Below are positions 6,277 to 6,322 of a stretch of 6,322 nucleotides of DNA, piece after piece; the first letter of the stretch is position 1, and each line of letters opens with the position of its first letter. This DNA comes from an archaeon (GTDB lineage: Archaea > Micrarchaeota > Micrarchaeia > Norongarragalinales > SBBD01), in the NCBI GenBank assembly GCA_005239845.1, contig SBBD01000026.1:1-6322 (forward strand). The letters are read 5' to 3'. The translations under genes were made by a program, and so were the position numbers. The notes below the pieces were generated by a model, which had not been told where the DNA came from, did not search any database, and worked only from the letters and a program-made list of their open reading frames with translations.

Positions 6277-6322
6277 GCGCAAGCAAACCCTGTCCTTGGC
6301 CTTCTTGGGGCTTACGCTATCC
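6269..6322 (+). CDS. 5' end of a gene for a probable secreted or membrane protein, partial
   Basis: Eighteen codons are visible before the window ends, giving MNERKQTLSLAFLGLTLS. Charged residues (E3, R4, K5) followed by a hydrophobic run look like the start of a signal peptide or first membrane helix. The gene begins inside the previous one, overlapping it by eight bases, and has a strong Shine-Dalgarno site. It is therefore very probably co-transcribed and co-translated with the large anchored protein, suggesting a shared role at the cell surface. A second ATG at 6273, in another frame, overlaps the upstream stop as ATGA, but it opens a Pro/Trp-rich peptide and is less well placed. The product cannot be named. 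Confidence 0.7.
   Translation, partial: MNERKQTLSLAFLGLTLS

Noticed and set aside
6273..6322. Alternative start of the last gene at ATG 6273 in another frame
   Set aside because: It overlaps the stop as ATGA but gives a Cys/Pro/Trp-rich start. ATG 6269 is better spaced from the Shine-Dalgarno site and gives a signal-peptide-like start.

Overview
The window looks like part of an archaeal chromosome. Three things suggest this. The first complete gene is a short five-helix T2SSF (TadC-like) membrane protein of the archaeal type IV pilus/secretion kind. The gene starts have archaeal-style TATA boxes. One gene has the spacing of a leaderless or nearly leaderless transcript. Lineage cannot be fixed from this much DNA; a DPANN-type or related uncultured archaeon is a guess. 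Coding density is high and the DNA is moderately GC-rich by eye. No RNA gene, mobile element, CRISPR array or long repeat was seen.

Layout. (1) Bases 1-1001: the 3' end of a gene for a protein ending in a membrane helix, overlapped by ATGA with a complete T2SSF-domain gene. This fits a tandem pair encoding the inner-membrane platform of a pilus or secretion machine. (2) Bases 1002-1107: a short promoter region with a good TATA box and a near-perfect 12-base direct repeat. (3) Bases 1108-2268: a complete DnaJ (Hsp40) co-chaperone with J domain, four zinc-binding motifs and substrate-binding C-terminal domains; no dnaK or grpE lies beside it. (4) Bases 2296-2769, minus strand: a small Nudix-fold protein, convergent with dnaJ, whose Nudix box has lost most catalytic residues. 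(5) Bases 2770-2853: a compact divergent promoter with a perfect inverted repeat, AAACGT-TTAAT-ACGTTT, whose AT core could serve both directions. (6) Bases 2854-6276: a TTG-started gene for an unrecognised 1140-residue cell-surface protein. It has a signal peptide, a long helical/coiled-coil stalk, a beta-rich region, a proline-rich hinge, a second helical segment and one C-terminal membrane anchor. (7) From 6269: the start of the next gene, overlapping the previous stop codon and opening with what looks like another signal peptide.

The most unusual content is the large anchored protein and its co-translated partner, a candidate undescribed cell-envelope module, together with the degenerate Nudix protein that shares its promoter region. 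The pilus platform and dnaJ genes look like ordinary housekeeping or envelope functions, and nothing in the sequence ties them to the downstream module.
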